Of a stretch of 64,000 nucleotides of DNA, positions 7,788-17,074 are shown one piece after another; the stretch's first letter is position 1, and each line of letters begins with the position of its first letter. This DNA comes from Poriferisphaera corsica (GTDB taxonomy: Bacteria > Planctomycetota > Phycisphaerae > Phycisphaerales > Phycisphaeraceae). Both the position numbers and the translations under genes were made by a program. The notes beneath the pieces were generated by a model. It ran no database searches, was not told where the DNA came from, and worked only from the letters and a program-made list of their open reading frames with translations. Location: assembly GCF_007747445.1 (NCBI RefSeq), contig NZ_CP036425.1:868001-932000 (forward strand). Reading direction: 5' to 3'.

Positions 7788-9449
7788 ATGTCCAGAATTA
7801 ACACAAACGTTTCATCATTAATTGCTCGAAACAATCTCGCTAAAACCAACGGTGAACTCTCGACCAGTTTGCAACGCCTCTCTACAGGCCTCCGCATCAA
7901 TCGCGGTGCAGACGACCCCGCTGGGCTCATCGTTTCCGAAAGACTCCGCGCTGAAATGTCCGGCGTCACGCAATCGATCGACAACATCGAGCGTGCCTCC
8001 AACGTCATCGCCACCGCTGAGTCCTCACTTCAAGAGATCAACACACTTGTTCTCTCGATGAAGAGCCTCGTCCTTGAAGCCGCCAACACGGGTGCCTTCT
8101 CCAAAGAGGAAATCGAAGCGAACCAGTTGCAGATCGACTCCGCAATCGAGTCCGTCACACGTATCGCGAACACCACTACTTTTGCAGGTCTTAAACTGCT
8201 CAACGGCTCGCTCGACTACATCACCAAAGGTGTTAAAGCAGCCGAGATCACAGACCTCACCGTCCAAGGTGTCAACTTCGGTACAAACAACTCTTTGCCC
8301 GTGACCGTCGAAGTACTTCAGTCTGCTCAGCAGGCCAGCATGTACATGACCGTTACCGACTTCGATCATGCAACACCCCCCACCGACCCAACACTCAAAG
8401 ACGACGTGTCTTTCGAGATTATGGGCAACAACGGCGTCGAAGTCTTCGAATTCGCAGGTGGCACTGCTATCTCCGCGATGGTCTTCGCCATTAATACCAG
8501 CAAAGATGCAACAGGCATCACTGCTGAAGCCGGTGTCTCAGGTATTACACTCAATTCAGGTCAGTTCGGCACAGACGCTTTCGTCTCCGTCAGACGGCTT
8601 GATGGTGATGCGAACACAACTTTCCAAACACGCACCGCAGCAGACGTTGCAACCGCAGTTCCTACAACCGGCACACTCGTCGGTGGGTTCGACGCAGCAA
8701 AAATCGGTACATCCGAAAGAACAAGTAACCCAGATGGTACGGTGACCGTCAGACGCTTCTTTGATGGTGGAACCAACCCCGGCACCGACATGGACTACAT
8801 CGACACCATCGTCAACGCTGGTGAGCCCATCGAACGTGATGAAGGTGCAGACGTGCTCGCACTCGTCAACGGCAACCTCGCCGTCGGTGATGGCCTCGAC
8901 GTCTCACTACGCACGCAAGCACTTAACCTTGAGATGTCCCTCGATAAGGATGCAGCTCAGGTGATTGGTAGCCCATACACCTTCGAAATCCTCGGTGGTG
9001 GAGCAACCTATCAGATCGGGCCAGACGTTAACTCGCAGCAGCAGGTCGGTTTCGGAATCCAATCCGTTGCCGCATCAAATCTTGGCAACACCAATGTTGG
9101 TTTCCTCTCACAGATGAAATCGGGTGGACCCGCTTCGCTCGTCACGGGTTCCGATCCAGTTGACCAGGCACGTAATGCTGATGCGATTCTTGATGCAGCG
9201 ATCAATGAGATTTCCTCACTTCGCGGCCGCATCGGGGCGTTTGAGAAGAATACGCTCAATGCAACGCTTGCATCGCAACAGGTTGCCCTTGAGAACCTTA
9301 CAGCATCTGAGTCGCAGATTCGCGATGCAGACTTTGCGGAAGAAACCGCGAAGATGACTCGTGCTCAGGTTCTTCAGCAGGCAGGTCAACAGACTCTGTC
9401 GATTGCTAACTCCTCTGCTCAATCTGTTCTTTCACTCTTACAGAGTTAA
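7788..9449 (+). CDS. fliC: Flagellin
   Basis: This is the main filament protein. Residues 1-150 (MSRINTNVSSLIARNNLAKT, LQRLSTGLRINRGADDPAGL) and the last 100 (SLRGRIGAFEKNTLNATLAS, ADFAEETAKMTRAQVLQQAG, ending SVLSLLQS) are the conserved D0/D1 helices. The 300-residue middle is the variable surface domain. ATG 7788 is chosen over the in-frame TTG at 7782 because AAGGAGG at 7774-7780 is well placed for it. At 553 residues it is moderately large. A strong terminator follows. It is the last gene of the flagellar block, downstream of its presumed regulators FliW and CsrA. Confidence 0.97.
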   Translation: MSRINTNVSSLIARNNLAKTNGELSTSLQRLSTGLRINRGADDPAGLIVSERLRAEMSGVTQSIDNIERASNVIATAESSLQEINTLVLSMKSLVLEAANTGAFSKEEIEANQLQIDSAIESVTRIANTTTFAGLKLLNGSLDYITKGVKAAEITDLTVQGVNFGTNNSLPVTVEVLQSAQQASMYMTVTDFDHATPPTDPTLKDDVSFEIMGNNGVEVFEFAGGTAISAMVFAINTSKDATGITAEAGVSGITLNSGQFGTDAFVSVRRLDGDANTTFQTRTAADVATAVPTTGTLVGGFDAAKIGTSERTSNPDGTVTVRRFFDGGTNPGTDMDYIDTIVNAGEPIERDEGADVLALVNGNLAVGDGLDVSLRTQALNLEMSLDKDAAQVIGSPYTFEILGGGATYQIGPDVNSQQQVGFGIQSVAASNLGNTNVGFLSQMKSGGPASLVTGSDPVDQARNADAILDAAINEISSLRGRIGAFEKNTLNATLASQQVALENLTASESQIRDADFAEETAKMTRAQVLQQAGQQTLSIANSSAQSVLSLLQS

Positions 9450-9512
9450 GTCAGGTAGAAGCAAAGAATTAGAACTAAATTCGTTCATAGACATCCCGCA
9501 ATCGGATGAAAT

Positions 9513-9546
9513 AAAAGACCCGAAGCTTTAAGCTTCGGGTCTTTTA
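9513..9546. terminator. Bidirectional terminator between flagellin and trpG
   Basis: A long perfect inverted repeat, AAAGACCCGAAGC followed by TTTAA and then GCTTCGGGTCTTT, with A and T runs on the two sides. It can end transcription of the flagellin gene from the left and of the trpG-like gene from the right. Confidence 0.9.
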
Positions 9547-9596
9547 CATTTTGATCTATGGGTGGTTGAATGAGGCTGCGTAGTATTTGTAATCGT

Positions 9597-10202
9597 TTAT
9601 TTTGCAGTAGGTTGCGGGTAGCCGAGGAAGTTGGCGATCATGGATGGGCCTTCCTCGGTGAGGAAGGATTCGGGATGGAATTGGACACCTTCGAGAGGGG
9701 CAGGGCCGAAGATGCCGGGTTTGGCGCGGAGGCCCATGATTTCGCCTTCATCAGTCCAGGCTGAGATGTCGAATCGCTCTTCATCGAAAGAATCGCGGTT
9801 GATGACGAGTGAGTGGTAACGCGTTGCAGTTGAAGGGTTTGCGAGGTTGGCGAAGATGCCTTTATTGTCGTGATGGATGGGAGAGGTTTTGCCATGCATG
9901 ATGCGGGTGTTGCGTTCGACGATCATGCCGTAGGCCTGGCCGATAGATTGATGGCCTAAACATATGCCCAATAAGGGCTTGCGACCTGCAAAGGTTTTGA
10001 TGATATCGATCGAGACACCGGCTTCGGTGGGGGTGCACGGGCCAGGCGAGATGATGACGTGATCGGGGTTGAGTTCTAAAGCCTGCTCAGGTGTGATCTT
10101 ATCGTTGCGATAAACCTGCAGGTCGATGCTTGGATCGAGCTCGCCAATGCGTTGCACGATGTTGTAGGTGAAGCTGTCGTAATTATCGATCATCAGAATC
10201 AT
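9597..10202 (-). CDS. trpG: Anthranilate/aminodeoxychorismate synthase component II (TrpG/PabA)
   Basis: This class I glutamine amidotransferase subunit supplies ammonia from glutamine to chorismate in tryptophan or folate synthesis. It opens with ILMIDNYDSFTYNIVQ, has the oxyanion segment ISPGPCTPTEAG, the nucleophile elbow GICLGHQ with Cys81, and the catalytic His176 and Glu178 in VQFHPES. The 201 residues are complete and typical. No trpE or pabB lies beside it, so whether it serves tryptophan, folate or both cannot be decided here. It converges with flagellin across a shared terminator, and it is the first gene of the G-rich block on the + strand. Confidence 0.92.
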   Translation of the reverse strand: MILMIDNYDSFTYNIVQRIGELDPSIDLQVYRNDKITPEQALELNPDHVIISPGPCTPTEAGVSIDIIKTFAGRKPLLGICLGHQSIGQAYGMIVERNTRIMHGKTSPIHHDNKGIFANLANPSTATRYHSLVINRDSFDEERFDISAWTDEGEIMGLRAKPGIFGPAPLEGVQFHPESFLTEEGPSMIANFLGYPQPTAK

Positions 10203-10900
10203 GGTGTTAGTTTACGTTGAAAATGAGAGTCGTTCTAGGCGGCGCGGCGGGTTTGTGCGCATAAAGGCGCAGTGTGATGCAGTTTTGTGCGCATGAATTC
10301 TCGAAACTGATGATTTTCCCTAATCTAAAATGACCAGAAATGGCTAAGAAAACCGAAGATTTCATCAGTTTTGATGCGTTTTAAGTCAATTTTCGAAAGT
10401 TAGAATTCAAAGAATAAGGACTTGCAAACGCTCACTCATTTTTGTGCACGCGGAAAGATTTTTTACCGCAAGTTGAGTATGTGAATGGAGAGGTGAGGTG
10501 GTGCCAATCAATAGTTCGTGGAGTACGCGATTTGGTTGAGAGATTTTTTTTTGGGGGGGGTGTACAAGTGGTATTGGCATGGTGCGTGTTGATGTGTTGT
10601 TGGCTGAGAATGCAGCTCACTGCATTTCGGTGTTGTGTATTGTGATATGGGGTATGAATCATGGAAGACGATCGTTAATATCAATGAGAGTGGAGGCTTG
10701 GTGTGTGCTGGTAAGCAAATGGATGATATGTTGAAGAGGTCATCAATTGCAGGGGTTGCGTATTAACCGGATTTGAAATTCGACTTGTGTGTACTTGAGT
10801 AGAAGTTGAGGATGGGGATGTGCAGGCTTGCTGTTTATGTCTATTCAAGTGTTATATGTGAGTAGATGGTTGAAGAGTTTGTAAAGAGATGGAGCTGAGT
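10203..10900. other. Long intergenic region with TTTGTGCGC repeats
   Basis: No gene is supported; the open frames here lack family signals. The motif TTTGTGCGCAT occurs at 10252-10262 and 10284-10294, with a variant TTTGTGCACGC at 10441. The segment AGAAATGGCTAAGAAA at about 10336 recurs in related form downstream of dnaB (39612 and 39654). A T9G8 homopolymer lies at 10544-10560 and could be an assembly weak point. Confidence 0.5.
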
Positions 10901-12484
10901 ATGTTGCGGATCAATCGATTGTTAATAGTTTGTGCGGTGTTATGTGTTGGGGTGCTTTGCGTTGTTCATGAGTGTCATGGGCAGGGTGCGAGGGGGTGTG
11001 AGACTTGGCGGAGGTTTGTGCATGAAATGGAGAGCGGTGAGGAGCCGACGATTCATGATTTTTCGTATGCGGGGTATCGTTATGGCGAAGTTGATTTGCC
11101 GCGGGTTGAGGGACCGGTGTTTGATGTACGGGATTATGGGGCGAAGGGTGATGGGAAACATGATGATCGTGAGGCGATTGAGTTAGCTACGAAAGCGGCG
11201 AATGAAGCGGGTGGTGGTGTGGTGTATTTGTCGGCGGGGATGTATGCGATCAGTGAGCGGGGGACGGACGCGGGGCCGATGATGTTGAATGTTGCAGGTG
11301 GTGTGGTTTTTCGTGGTGATGGTGATGGGGAAGGTGGGACGGTGCTATGGATGAAGGATCGTTTGGATGCGCTGAATCCGAAGCAGATGTGGTCAACGCC
11401 TTACTTTTTTCAGGTGAATGGAGTCGCAAAGAGGAAGATTGAAAAACTGACTGAGATTGTGGGTTTCGCTCAAAAGGAATCGCGTCGGGTGAAGGTGGGG
11501 GATGTTGGGAAGTTGGCGGTTGGGCAGTGGGTGACGGTTGAATTGAGGGATAAGGCGATTGTGGATGAGGTGTTGTTGCCGTATGAGGTCGAGCCGCAGA
11601 TGACGGTGCTGCGTAATGAGGGTTTGTTGCTTCGGTTTAATATGCAGATTGTTGGTATTGAGGGAGATGAGGTTGAGTTTGGTTCGCCGTTCCGGATGAG
11701 GGTCGATCCGCAATATGGGTGGACGATTCGATCATATCGATATGCTGAGGAAGTGGGTGTTGAGGGGATTAGGTTTAAAGGGAATTGGCAAGAGCAATTT
11801 AAGCATCACAAGAATGCGGTGCATGATAGTGGGTGGTCTTATTTGCAGGTGAATCGCGTGGTGAATGGTTGGGTTCGGGATTGTACGTTTGAAGATGTTA
11901 GTAATGCTTTGGCGGTTATTCGAAGTGCGAATGTGACGGTGCGTGACGTTGTGATTGAGGGGAATGGTGGACATGCGGCAACACATGTCAGCGACTCTAG
12001 CAATTGTATGTTTGTGAATGTTGCGGACAAAGCGGGTCAGTATCATTCGTGTGGTGTTGCGCAACGTGCCTCGGGCAATGTGTTTTATCGATGCCAGTGG
12101 GTAAAGGATACGAGTTTTGAATCGCATGCGAACTATCCGATGGCGACATTGTTTGATCGGTGCCAGGGCGGGTTTATGTTGAATCGGATGGGAGGTCATA
12201 CGTCGAATCAGCCGAACCATATGGGTGGTTTGACGTTTTGGAATTTCAGGGGTGAGGGGGAGCCGTTGCGATTGTTGGAGTTTTGGCGAACGAAGTCTAA
12301 GTGGGGGAAGGTGTTGCCGCCGGTGATTGTGGGGTATCACGGGAACCGGACGACGTTTGATCGTAAGCAAGTGTTGGTGTTGGAGTCGCAGGGGAGGCCG
12401 GTGTATCCGGAGTCATTGTATGAGGCGCAGTTGGAGCGACGGCTAGGCGAGTTGCCTGAGTGGTTGGTGGGATATGCGAAGTGA
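10901..12484 (+). CDS. Secreted right-handed beta-helix protein, pectate lyase superfamily type
   Basis: Likely an exported polysaccharide lyase or hydrolase. A signal peptide (MLRINRLLIVCAVLCVGVLC...) leads into the pectate-lyase-3 hallmark FDVRDYGAKGDGKHDDREAI and GGGVVYLSAGMYAIS near residues 65-110. Beta-helix-like coils follow (NALAVIRSANVTVRDVVIEG). The C-terminal third (HANYPMATLFDRCQGG, HTSNQPNHMGGLTFWNF) resembles the domain called DUF4955 as I remember it. The substrate is not evident. The ATG at 10901 has GGAG six bases upstream; an in-frame ATG at 10889 would add four residues. It precedes two PEP-CTERM genes on the same strand, but 460 bp separate them, so a shared transcript is unlikely. 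Confidence 0.75.
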   Translation: MLRINRLLIVCAVLCVGVLCVVHECHGQGARGCETWRRFVHEMESGEEPTIHDFSYAGYRYGEVDLPRVEGPVFDVRDYGAKGDGKHDDREAIELATKAANEAGGGVVYLSAGMYAISERGTDAGPMMLNVAGGVVFRGDGDGEGGTVLWMKDRLDALNPKQMWSTPYFFQVNGVAKRKIEKLTEIVGFAQKESRRVKVGDVGKLAVGQWVTVELRDKAIVDEVLLPYEVEPQMTVLRNEGLLLRFNMQIVGIEGDEVEFGSPFRMRVDPQYGWTIRSYRYAEEVGVEGIRFKGNWQEQFKHHKNAVHDSGWSYLQVNRVVNGWVRDCTFEDVSNALAVIRSANVTVRDVVIEGNGGHAATHVSDSSNCMFVNVADKAGQYHSCGVAQRASGNVFYRCQWVKDTSFESHANYPMATLFDRCQGGFMLNRMGGHTSNQPNHMGGLTFWNFRGEGEPLRLLEFWRTKSKWGKVLPPVIVGYHGNRTTFDRKQVLVLESQGRPVYPESLYEAQLERRLGELPEWLVGYAK

Positions 12485-12944
12485 TGAAGTCGTGACCAAA
12501 ATGGGTGTAAAAGCTTACATATTATGCGTCACATTAGCGTGAATATGTTAACCTTTGGCTCACTTGGGTTTAGGTACATGATGAGGTTGGACAACAGTAT
12601 TTGGCATGCGCTGTCATATAAAAAACACGTATATCATAAGTTAAAAATAGTTGACAAGTGATATTCTGAGATTAGTATTTAGTCTTAAAGCTTGTAACGG
12701 ATTTATTGATTACCTATAGAGCTCCTACGTTTTTTTTTTGGCTTACGAATGTAAGCGTTTACAAATAGGTTTTGGCATCTGTTTAGCCGAGGGGTTTGGC
12801 TGAGATACCTGCGTGTTTCTCGGCGGGGTTATCTATACGACTAGATGTGTTTGTGATGTCGTAAAGATCGTTGATTTAACTGAAAACATCTTTCTTTTTG
12901 TTCCGGATCTTACATCTTTTTTCAAATTAAACGGAGAGTAGACT
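12485..12944. other. Promoter region upstream of PEP-CTERM gene
   Basis: No gene is seen. A sigma70-like promoter is suggested by TTGACA (12651-12656), a 16-base spacer and TAGTAT (12673-12678). A palindrome with arms TGTAA/TTACA lies at 12506-12519 and a LacI/CcpA-type operator at 12750-12763. Confidence 0.45.
12750..12763. promoter_or_regulatory. LacI/GalR-family operator-like palindrome
   Basis: TGTAAGCGTTTACA is a 14-bp near-palindrome with a central CG. It fits the general LacI/GalR operator form and the CcpA cre pattern TGWNANCGNTNWCA. It lies about 70-85 bp downstream of the putative promoter and 180 bp before the PEP-CTERM gene, so a bound repressor could block elongation or a second promoter. 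Confidence 0.5.
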
Positions 12945-13658
12945 ATGAGAGGCATATCAACAATTTTATGTGGTGCGGCGATGGGGTTGGCATTTTCAGC
13001 GGGTGCGCATGGTACAACATTAATTATTGACTTGGGTGATGATGATGAGGTTGAAAACATCAACTACATGGTTTTTGACAACCAGCAGGTGACCGATGCG
13101 GTTGATCTGGATGGAAATGCGACAGGTATTTCGATGAATTTGGCGTCGCCTACAGGTTTTAATGAGATCGGGCCAAACTGGAATGCAGGCACGCAGAATC
13201 CCGCTGGCCCGGTTGCGGATTATTTTGATGTGGGCATGACGGAAGACAGTTTGTTTGGTCATTCTGGGCCGTTTCTTGGGGTCGATGCACGTCCATTTGC
13301 TGAGTTTGAAATTGCGGGTTTAGATAAGGATGTGACCTATAATTTTACGATGTATGCAGGCCGTGCGGATGGGAATCTGGCGAACAGCCGTGAAACTCTA
13401 TACACGCTTTCCGGCGCTTCAAGTGTGAATGCACTATTGGAAGTGACGAGCAATGATGATCGGGTTGCGCAGTTGTCAGTGATGCCCGATGCTGATGGCA
13501 AGTTGGTGTTGAGAGTAGAGGCTGGCCCGGGTAACAATGTTAGCAATGGCTACTATTATTTGGGTGCGATGGCGATTGAATATGCTGCGATACCTGAGCC
13601 TGCGAGCTTGGCGCTTCTGGGATTGGGCGGTTGTGTTGCATTGCTGCGTCGTCGCTAA
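12945..13658 (+). CDS. PEP-CTERM protein
   Basis: An exported protein of 237 residues with an N-terminal signal peptide (about 1-27, ending SAGAHG) and a C-terminal sorting tail. The tail reads IPEPASLALLGLGGCVALLR followed by arginines: the PEP motif, a hydrophobic helix and a basic end. Such tails are processed by an exosortase, which is not in this window. The middle is beta-rich and acidic (DLGDDDE) with a repeat-like feel, and I recognise no enzyme domain. The upstream operator-like site suggests sugar-responsive control. Its stop is followed by 256 bp before the next PEP-CTERM gene. Confidence 0.8.
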   Translation: MRGISTILCGAAMGLAFSAGAHGTTLIIDLGDDDEVENINYMVFDNQQVTDAVDLDGNATGISMNLASPTGFNEIGPNWNAGTQNPAGPVADYFDVGMTEDSLFGHSGPFLGVDARPFAEFEIAGLDKDVTYNFTMYAGRADGNLANSRETLYTLSGASSVNALLEVTSNDDRVAQLSVMPDADGKLVLRVEAGPGNNVSNGYYYLGAMAIEYAAIPEPASLALLGLGGCVALLRRR

Positions 13659-13914
13659 GCATAAAGGACTTCTTGATTGGTGCGTCTCCCGGGTTGTGAG
13701 GTTTGCTCATAGCTCGGGGAACACCGAGTGATACGTGCGCATGGGAGTAACATGAGAGTGTAAGCTGAGTTGAGTGGTCAATACTTAGCGGATTTCGGTT
13801 TACTGAGAGCGTTAGGTGCTTGAATGCAGCGTTTGATTAGGCTGCTTCAAGATCCATTTGTAAAACTTTCATGCGCACGTTTATTTTTTGGCGGGTTGAT
13901 TGAAAGGAAGTATT

Positions 13915-14811
13915 GTGGGTATTAAACGCATCATTGTCGTGTTGATGGTCGTTGTGATGGGCGGGTTGATTGTTGGGGAGGCGGGGGCGGTTAATGTTTT
14001 GTTTTACGGTAATAGTTATACAAGGAAGTATGCGGTTGCGAATGTGTCGTTGCCGGATATGGTGAAGGCGATTGCTGATGCGGCGGGACAGCCGGATGTA
14101 TTTGTGAAGGATGCAGCGCATAATGGCCGCGATTTTGCCTGGCATTTGTCGAGCAATCAGGCGGTAATCGGCAACACGCTGAGTGCTGGTGAAAATTGGG
14201 ATTATGTAGTGATGCAGAATTATTCGACGCGGACGCTGACATCGCATTCTGCGGGTGATTTGACGAAGCATCGTCAAAATAGTGTGAAGCTGTATCAGGC
14301 GGTTGCGGATCATAGCGGAGATGTTGTGCCGGTGCTGTTTGAGACGTGGTCGCGTGCGCCGGGGAGTCCTGTGATGGATTCCTATGCAGATGGTCGAGCA
14401 GGTCAAGATCAGATGCAGGCTGAAATTAAGGCGGGGTATGCATTGGCTGCGGGTGATATTGATATCGCTGCTGATGCGGTGATCGCGAAAATTGCGGGTG
14501 TGGGTACGGCGTGGCAGACTGCAGATTTTAGTAATCTTCATCACACGGATCATTCGCATGCGAATCAACGCGGACGTATGTTGTCTGCATTGGTGATGTA
14601 CTCGACTATTTTTGAGGATGATACGCGAGATTTATTACTGTCTGGAAAGTTAGATACTGCGCTTGGGATGCTTAATCTGAGCTATGCGGATGGTGATGAG
14701 TTGACGCTGGTGTCTGATGCGGTTGCGAGCGTGCCGGAACCGGTGACGGGGATGATGCTGGTTGTTGTTGGTGGTGGAATGATGTTGCGTCGGAGGCGTA
14801 TTGCGGGGTAG
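13915..14811 (+). CDS. SGNH-hydrolase-like PEP-CTERM protein
   Basis: Probably an exported esterase. After a signal peptide (about 1-25) comes VLFYGNSYT, the SGNH block I with nucleophile Ser34. Near residue 220 is HHTDHSHANQRG, which fits the DxxH catalytic block V. The C-terminus VPEPVTGMMLVVVGGGMMLR plus arginines is a PEP-CTERM tail. Together these suggest a deacetylase or acylesterase directed to the envelope by an exosortase. The start is taken as GTG 13915 because AAAGGAAG ends four bases upstream; the longer TTG frame from 13900 would begin inside that box. Its length (298 residues) is normal for the family. Confidence 0.72.
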   Translation: MGIKRIIVVLMVVVMGGLIVGEAGAVNVLFYGNSYTRKYAVANVSLPDMVKAIADAAGQPDVFVKDAAHNGRDFAWHLSSNQAVIGNTLSAGENWDYVVMQNYSTRTLTSHSAGDLTKHRQNSVKLYQAVADHSGDVVPVLFETWSRAPGSPVMDSYADGRAGQDQMQAEIKAGYALAAGDIDIAADAVIAKIAGVGTAWQTADFSNLHHTDHSHANQRGRMLSALVMYSTIFEDDTRDLLLSGKLDTALGMLNLSYADGDELTLVSDAVASVPEPVTGMMLVVVGGGMMLRRRRIAG

Positions 14812-14820
14812 GTGGAGGGG

Positions 14821-15633
14821 TTATTGAACACCTAGAATCCAGCCTTCGAGGAGTGCGATTTCGCGCTCCTCTTTTGTTAATAATGGTGAAAAGAAAGTGG
14901 CGAGCTGTTGATTTTGATCTTGTTCTTGTAGCCATTTGACGATGGCGTTGGCGTCCCGCGCGTCAGCTTTTAGATTAGTTTTATATTTGTGCTTGTAGAG
15001 AGCGGGGTAGGCCTCGAGAATCACATGTTTTTGTGTTTTGGAAATGTCGAATCCATCGAAGGGCCAGAAGTGGAGGTTTGGGCAGTTGTCGCGGAGTTGA
15101 TGAAGCCAGGGGATACCTTCATGTGTGGAGAAGGCGACGTTTCGTTGACAATTTTCGTAGTCGAATACGGAGGCGGCAGAGCCTGAACGCTTTTCCGTGA
15201 TGCGTTTTTCGTTGGGGTGTCCTGCGTGTGAGATGCGGTGTTGTTTGCGGGTTTTGTATTGGGTACGCCGCTCATTTTTATCGGGATTCAAGTCGAGTTG
15301 ATCTTGCTGCCAAAGGGTGTGGTATTGAGAGAGGAATTCGGGGTATGAGGTGATGAGGTTGCGGCGGAAGTAATCGATGGGGAAAGAGAAGCCGTGGTCG
15401 AGGCCAATGACGATGCGGTGAGATGATTTGGTGTTGAGAATATTAGTGAGTGTGCGGGCGAGGTCAGTCCGTGACCAGTTTTTGGCGGTGGTGTTGTTAA
15501 AGGGAAAATCGCAGGGGAAGACGGGACTGGGCGCGTTCTTAAGATGCGTGAGGTAGAAAGCGATATTGCTGGGGCGGTCGATGGGTGATGCGGATCCAGA
15601 GTAGTCGATGCCGATGTATAGGTTGAAGAGCAT
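14821..15633 (-). CDS. DUF429-like protein (RNase H-fold predicted nuclease)
   Basis: A 270-residue cytoplasmic protein opening with NLYIGIDYSGSASP, the first strand and acidic residue of the RNase H-like fold of DUF429 proteins. A second conserved-looking block, RIVIGLDHGFSFP, and a late block, VILEAYPALYKHKYKTNL ... DARDANAIVKWL, complete the pattern. The function is unknown. The start at 15633 gives MLFNLYIGIDYSG; the frame can extend 10 codons further to 15663. It is convergent with the SGNH gene (9 bp apart) and separated from the next PEP-CTERM gene by a terminator. Confidence 0.6.
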   Translation of the reverse strand: MLFNLYIGIDYSGSASPIDRPSNIAFYLTHLKNAPSPVFPCDFPFNNTTAKNWSRTDLARTLTNILNTKSSHRIVIGLDHGFSFPIDYFRRNLITSYPEFLSQYHTLWQQDQLDLNPDKNERRTQYKTRKQHRISHAGHPNEKRITEKRSGSAASVFDYENCQRNVAFSTHEGIPWLHQLRDNCPNLHFWPFDGFDISKTQKHVILEAYPALYKHKYKTNLKADARDANAIVKWLQEQDQNQQLATFFSPLLTKEEREIALLEGWILGVQ

Positions 15634-15800
15634 TTGGCCTCCAAAATGAAAGGCTGGGAACATTGCCTTGGGCGTAGTTGTGTGGTGATGTGATAGGTTG
15701 TATGAGTGATGTGAGTGCGGTGTGTAATGCGTGCAGTTAATATTAAAAGACGGAATAAACTGATTTGTGATTTTAGCGGGGAAATCAGAATAGGTGAAGA

Positions 15801-15825
15801 AAAACCCGCAATCATGGCGGGTTTT
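15801..15825 (-). terminator. Terminator after PEP-CTERM gene
   Basis: AAAACCCGC and GCGGGTTTT flank a 7-base loop. It lies 25 bp after the stop of the minus-strand PEP-CTERM gene, with a T-rich tail on that strand. Confidence 0.8.
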
Positions 15826-15849
15826 AGCAAAAGAAGTGTTGGCTAAAGA

Positions 15850-16608
15850 TCAGGCTAGGGTGCGAGGTCGGCAGAGGAGTGTGAGTGTGGCGAGAACGAG
15901 TAGAGATGCTGATGCGGGCTCAGGGATTGGGGCGCTTTTAATGCGGACAGTAAAATCATCGATTGCTGTAAAGATGAGATGATTAATGCCACTGTCTAGC
16001 GTTGTGTTTGTTACAGCGATCCCGAAACCAAATTGCATTTGCCCATTGTTGAAATCAGGGTGAGAATCCAGAAGAATTGAACCGTTTGAAATTTCAGTGA
16101 AATTTTCAGCGGTCATTCCACTTCTTGATAAATTTTGAGCGAGATCATCGGTGGTAAATGAATCTATGACGGCTCTAAAAATTTTATTATTCTGATGAAT
16201 GAATAGGCGGGCAAATGCAACTGTTACGCTCGGTGGATTGTTGACGACAGGAAATACATGGATTTTAGCTGCGAGTGACTGAATCGGATCATGGGTTTGT
16301 GGGTCATAGAAGAAGTCTGTGAGAAAAAGAGGTTGCATCACAGCATTGAAATCATTTGGCGCATAGTTCAACTGGAATTGTTGGATTATGAAATTGCCTT
16401 GATTTTGTGAAGTAAACCTTGAAGAGGTTACTGAGAAAGAACTGTCGGGTTCTTTTGGGAAGGATGTAATTGTTGGCGACACAATGAAGGACCCGTCTTT
16501 AAAATCATTTTCACTAAAAGCAATGTCCGCAGTGAGGTTTGGGACAGAGAAACACATGCACATGACTAATGCTGCGATACTTTTTTTTATCATTCTTAGT
16601 GATTTCAC
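15850..16608 (-). CDS. PEP-CTERM protein
   Basis: A 252-residue exported protein. The signal peptide (MKSLRMIKKSIAALVMCMCF ... LTADIAF) is clear, and the C-terminus IPEPASASLLVLATLTLLCR ends in a basic cluster, so this is a PEP-CTERM substrate. The middle region (residues 30-220) is beta-rich with few charged residues and no motif I recognise. It is followed by a strong terminator and faces away from the LuxR pair. A 466-bp AT-rich region precedes it. Its unusual composition (many Asn, Ser, Thr, Phe) fits a surface protein. A specific function cannot be assigned. Confidence 0.75.
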   Translation of the reverse strand: MKSLRMIKKSIAALVMCMCFSVPNLTADIAFSENDFKDGSFIVSPTITSFPKEPDSSFSVTSSRFTSQNQGNFIIQQFQLNYAPNDFNAVMQPLFLTDFFYDPQTHDPIQSLAAKIHVFPVVNNPPSVTVAFARLFIHQNNKIFRAVIDSFTTDDLAQNLSRSGMTAENFTEISNGSILLDSHPDFNNGQMQFGFGIAVTNTTLDSGINHLIFTAIDDFTVRIKSAPIPEPASASLLVLATLTLLCRPRTLA

Positions 16609-17074
16609 GTTATATTTCCTTTGAGGTTCGATCTGTCTATTGGAACGATGATCATAAAATAGTTGAAATAATTAATGGATTAGTATTAACAAAATGAGCA
16701 TTATGAGGTTGAATTGTGATTCAACTGCGGGCTGATCTGAAAATAAAATTATTGCGCCGCTGTGAAGATGCCAGATCTGATGGGCGTAGCATGACTGTTC
16801 ATGTCAAGGCATGGTTAGCTATTGACAATTGCATTCATGTGGCTTGAGATTAGTTGGCAATTGTGTTTCTGAATCACGTTAAAAGTGATTCATTATTCCG
16901 CTGTAAAAGTTAATCAATAGTAAACGCTACGATGTGCCGCCTGACTCAGCATTAACTTTCGGCGTGAATTATGTCACAAGAGAAGGGAAATACAACATCT
17001 CAAATTTGGGAGGGTTGCTGATTAAGGAGACATAAATATCATGTTTTATAGGTTTATATGTGTGATTGCTGTAT
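16609..17074. other. AT-rich intergenic region
   Basis: No gene is seen. At 16871-16891 there is an inverted repeat GAATCAC...GTGATTC with a 7-base centre, a possible regulator site between the PEP-CTERM gene and the LuxR-type genes. Confidence 0.4.

Noticed and set aside
10442-10645. Short open frame upstream of the beta-helix gene
   Set aside because: It includes a T9G8 homopolymer and has no family signal or ribosome-binding site.
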